Assembly: GCF_008704495.1 (NCBI RefSeq)
Contig: NZ_CP023699.1
Location: forward strand, 2,046,001-2,110,000
Origin: Streptomyces kanamyceticus
Lineage (GTDB): Bacteria; Actinomycetota; Actinomycetes; Streptomycetales; Streptomycetaceae
DNA: 64,000 nt
Direction: 5' to 3'
Shown here: positions 61,845 through 64,000 of the stretch, piece after piece
Layout of the letters: each line of letters starts with the position of its first letter
How positions within the stretch are numbered: position 1 is the first letter of the stretch
Notes under the pieces: generated by a model
Databases searched by the model: none
Seen by the model: only the letters and a program-made list of their open reading frames with translations
Told to the model about the DNA's origin: nothing
Made by a program: the position numbers and the translations under genes

Positions 61845-62578
61845 TGCATTCCTCTCTGTACGCGATGGTCGGGCCTGTCCTGGACGGGCAGGCCGCGCAG
61901 CCACAGCCGGATCCCGTGCCGCCGGATGGCCGCGCTCACCGCGAGCGTCGGCCAGGGGTGGCGGGCGAGGGTGCGCAGCAGGTTCCTCGCGGTCACGGGG
62001 CGCCGCTCGCCCCGCACGGTCGCGGTGAAGGCGCTGACCCCGTCGCGCGCCAGCTCGACGGCGATCCGCAGCCGTTCGTCCGGCACCGGCAGGCGCATCC
62101 GGTAGGCGCCGTCCACCGGGAAGAACGGCGAGACGTAGAACTCCTTGGCGACTTCGGCACGGCCCGCGCCGTCCGGCTCCAGGAGATAGGCGTGCCGCTC
62201 GCCGTAGGTGTTGTGCACCTCGGCCACCACGCGGCGCAGCTCGCCTCCGGAGTCGTAGCACCAGAAGAGCGTCAGCGGGTTGAAGACGTGGCCGAGCACG
62301 CGCGCGTTGGCGAGCATCAGGACGCGCCCGCCCGCCAGGTCCACGCCGTGCGCGGCCAGGAAGCGTTCGAGTCCGACCCTGATGCCGTCCGGACGCCCGG
62401 CGAAGTGGTCGCGCCCGTCGAACCGGGCGAGCGCCCGCAGCGGCCGGGGCAGCGCGGGCAGCCGGTCGAGGTCGACGAGCCACAGGTAGGTGCGGTGCGT
62501 CAGTACGTACCGCTCGGGCCGGGTGCGGACGTGCGTGACGACGCTCGGATAGAGCGCGGGCACCACGTCCGGGCTCAC
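61841..62578 (-). CDS. DUF1365 protein
   Basis: A 245-aa soluble protein of the DUF1365 family: ALYPSVVTHVRTRPERYVLTHRTYLWLVDLDRLP near the start, then VLMLANARVLGHVFNPLTLFWCYD, VAEVHNTYGERHAYLL and KEFYVSPFFPVDGAYRMRLPVPDERL. The family is almost always next to the FAD oxidoreductase and CFA-like genes found here; its chemistry is not settled. GTG 62578 overlaps the previous stop (GTGA). Confidence 0.9.
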   Translation of the reverse strand: MSPDVVPALYPSVVTHVRTRPERYVLTHRTYLWLVDLDRLPALPRPLRALARFDGRDHFAGRPDGIRVGLERFLAAHGVDLAGGRVLMLANARVLGHVFNPLTLFWCYDSGGELRRVVAEVHNTYGERHAYLLEPDGAGRAEVAKEFYVSPFFPVDGAYRMRLPVPDERLRIAVELARDGVSAFTATVRGERRPVTARNLLRTLARHPWPTLAVSAAIRRHGIRLWLRGLPVQDRPDHRVQRGMQ

Positions 62579-63840
62579 CACCGCACTCCCAGGGCCGCGG
62601 CCGCCGCCACCCCTGAGCGGCAGCCGTCCTCGTGGAAGCCCCAGCCGTGGTACGCCCCGGCGAAGACGGCCACCTGACTGTTCAGGGCGGACAGTCTGCG
62701 CTGCGCGGCCACCGACTCCGGTGTGTAGAGGGGGTGTTCGTAGACCATCCGGTCCAGGACCCGGTCCGCCGGGATGTCGTGGTCACCGAGGCTGACCACG
62801 TACGTCTCCGGTGCCTCGATGCCCTGCAGCCGGTTCATGTCGTAGCTCACGCGCACCTGTCCGGCACCGGCCTCGCACGCGGGCAGCAGGTAGTTCCACG
62901 CGGCACGGGCGCCCGCGCGGCGCGGCAGGACCGACGTGTCGGTGTGCAGGAGCGTCCGGTTGCGGGAGTAGCGGAACGCGCCGAGCACCCGCCGCTCGGC
63001 CTCGGTCGGATCGGCGATGAGCCGCAGCGCCTGATCCGGGTGGGTGGCGACGACCACCGAGTCGTACGTGGCGGTGGCGCCGTCCTCCGTGGTCAGCTCG
63101 ACCCGGTCGCAGCCGCGCCGCAGCGCCCGCACCGGCGTCGAGGTGTGCACGGCGTCGAGCTGCTTGCCGATCCGCGTCACGTAGTCGCGCGAGCCGCCCA
63201 CGACGGTGCGCCAGCTCGGCGACCCGCTCACGGCGAGCATCCCGTGGTGGTCCAGGAAGCGGAAGAGATAGCGGGCCGGATAGCTCAGCGCGGTCGCCGC
63301 GGGGCAGGACCAGACGGCCGAGACCACCGGCGTCACGAAGTGCCGCACGAAGTACCGCGAGAAGCCCTGCCCGGCCAGGAAGTCGCCCAGGGTCAGCCGG
63401 TCGTCCCGCTCCTCGTCGGCGAGGACCCGCCGCGCCGCGCGGTGGAACCGGGGCACCTCGGTGAGCATCCGCAGATACGGGAGGGTGACCGCGTTGGCGG
63501 TCCTGGCGAACAGGCCTCGCGGGCCGCGCGCCCCCGCGTACTCCAGGCCGCACCCTTGGCACCGCACGGACATGCTCATCTCGGTGGCCCGCGTCACCAC
63601 CCCCAGCTCGTCGAAGAGCCTGAGCAGATGGGGGTACGTCCGCTCGTTGTGCACGATGAATCCCGAGTCGACCGGGTGCGCCCTGCCGTCCCCGGAGACC
63701 ACGTCGCGCGTGTGCGCGTGCCCGCCGAGCCGCCCGTCGCTCTCGTACAGCGTCACCTCGTGTCTGCCCCGCAGAACGTACGCCGCGGTCAGCCCCGCGA
63801 CCCCGCTCCCCACCACTGCCGTCCGCTGCCTGCGCGTCAT
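62575..63840 (-). CDS. FAD-dependent amine-oxidase-like/desaturase oxidoreductase
   Basis: A 421-aa flavoprotein. The N-terminal FAD site is RTAVVGSGVAGLTAAYVLRGRHEVTLYESDGRLGGHAHT; SGFIVHNERTYPHLLRLFDELGV, CPAATALSYPARYLFRFLDHHGML and VVVATHPDQAL follow. The C-terminus AVFAGAYHGWGFHEDGCRSG closes the flavin domain. It is the standard first gene of operons with DUF1365 and CFA-like methyltransferases; homologues in phototrophs act in furan fatty acid formation. ATG 63840 follows AGAGGGG. The 160 bp beyond it to the window end show no gene. Confidence 0.88.
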   Translation of the reverse strand: MTRRQRTAVVGSGVAGLTAAYVLRGRHEVTLYESDGRLGGHAHTRDVVSGDGRAHPVDSGFIVHNERTYPHLLRLFDELGVVTRATEMSMSVRCQGCGLEYAGARGPRGLFARTANAVTLPYLRMLTEVPRFHRAARRVLADEERDDRLTLGDFLAGQGFSRYFVRHFVTPVVSAVWSCPAATALSYPARYLFRFLDHHGMLAVSGSPSWRTVVGGSRDYVTRIGKQLDAVHTSTPVRALRRGCDRVELTTEDGATATYDSVVVATHPDQALRLIADPTEAERRVLGAFRYSRNRTLLHTDTSVLPRRAGARAAWNYLLPACEAGAGQVRVSYDMNRLQGIEAPETYVVSLGDHDIPADRVLDRMVYEHPLYTPESVAAQRRLSALNSQVAVFAGAYHGWGFHEDGCRSGVAAAAALGVRW

Positions 63841-64000
63841 GCCGCCCCTCTTTCGACGTCGGGGCGATCGAGCCCCGTACCGGTGATTCGGAGCCGGGGC
63901 CGGATCGGCTTGGTGCGGATCGTGCGGGGAGTGGCCGGGGCAGGACCGAGTGGCGGAGGGGCGAGTCCGGCCGTGATCGGTTTCGGCCACACGCCTTAGG

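Overview
This 64 kb window is high-GC actinobacterial DNA, most likely a Streptomyces chromosome. Signs are strong G/C third-position bias, many GTG starts, 4-bp ATGA/GTGA overlaps, a Scr1-type HTH/DUF397 pair, an ScbR/ArpA-type butyrolactone receptor and a streptomycete-style uricase/glyoxylate locus. No rRNA, tRNA, CRISPR array, IS element or biosynthetic megacluster was seen. Functions are inferred from recognisable motifs and gene order; nothing was searched against a database.

Layout. 1-8213 (all minus strand) is a conflict island. It runs from a WXG-like partner and a 1497-aa RHS/YD-repeat polymorphic toxin through three different immunity-like genes to a trypco2 protein and a trypsin-like protease cut by the window edge. 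8338-13399 holds secreted enzymes (S41 peptidase, small exported protein, beta-propeller phytase), a winged-helix regulator and an anti-sigma-type ATPase. 13553-14622 is a Scr1-type regulator with a DUF397 partner. 14632-30058 mixes transporters (a ProP-like symporter, a DHA2 efflux pump with divergent TetR gene, an AraJ-like MFS) with exported glycosidases (GH29 fucosidase with PA14, GH89, GH46 chitosanase), an IclR regulator and an imine-reductase-like enzyme.

30039-47213 is a purine-to-glyoxylate catabolic region: three NCS2 permeases, 8-oxoguanine deaminase, uricase, HIU hydrolase, OHCU decarboxylase, hydroxypyruvate isomerase, tartronate semialdehyde reductase, catalase and glyoxylate carboligase. 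Two sets of operators tie it together. An identical 17-bp palindrome overlaps the -35 of both the uricase operon and the catalase gene, coupling a hydrogen peroxide source to its sink. A two-site array with 21-bp spacing lies upstream of both hyi and gcl. Inserted among the permeases is a gene for a probable pertussis-like ADP-ribosyltransferase with an N-terminal motif typical of contractile-injection-system-associated actinobacterial proteins. Downstream of gcl is a Shedu-type nuclease gene (phage defence).

47484-53916 holds a probable pseudokinase, a zinc-ribbon protein with long Pro/Ala/Gly/Asp repeats, an MFS transporter, a GNAT acetyltransferase and an acyl-CoA synthetase. 54445-55467 encodes a butyrolactone-receptor-type TetR protein with ARE-like palindromes upstream and an abnormal repetitive tail. 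55516-59739 is a divergent Asp23/Gls24 envelope-stress island: an ECF sigma factor, an HxxxCxxC (anti-sigma-like)-Asp23 fusion, further Asp23-like proteins, a small membrane protein and AmaP-type anchors. 59776-63840 is a translationally coupled four-gene lipid-modification operon (FAD oxidoreductase, DUF1365, cyclopropane-synthase-like methyltransferase, DUF1295).

The best leads for something new are the ADP-ribosyltransferase gene, the trypco2/trypsin-RHS island, the anti-sigma-Asp23 fusion and the two shared operator architectures.
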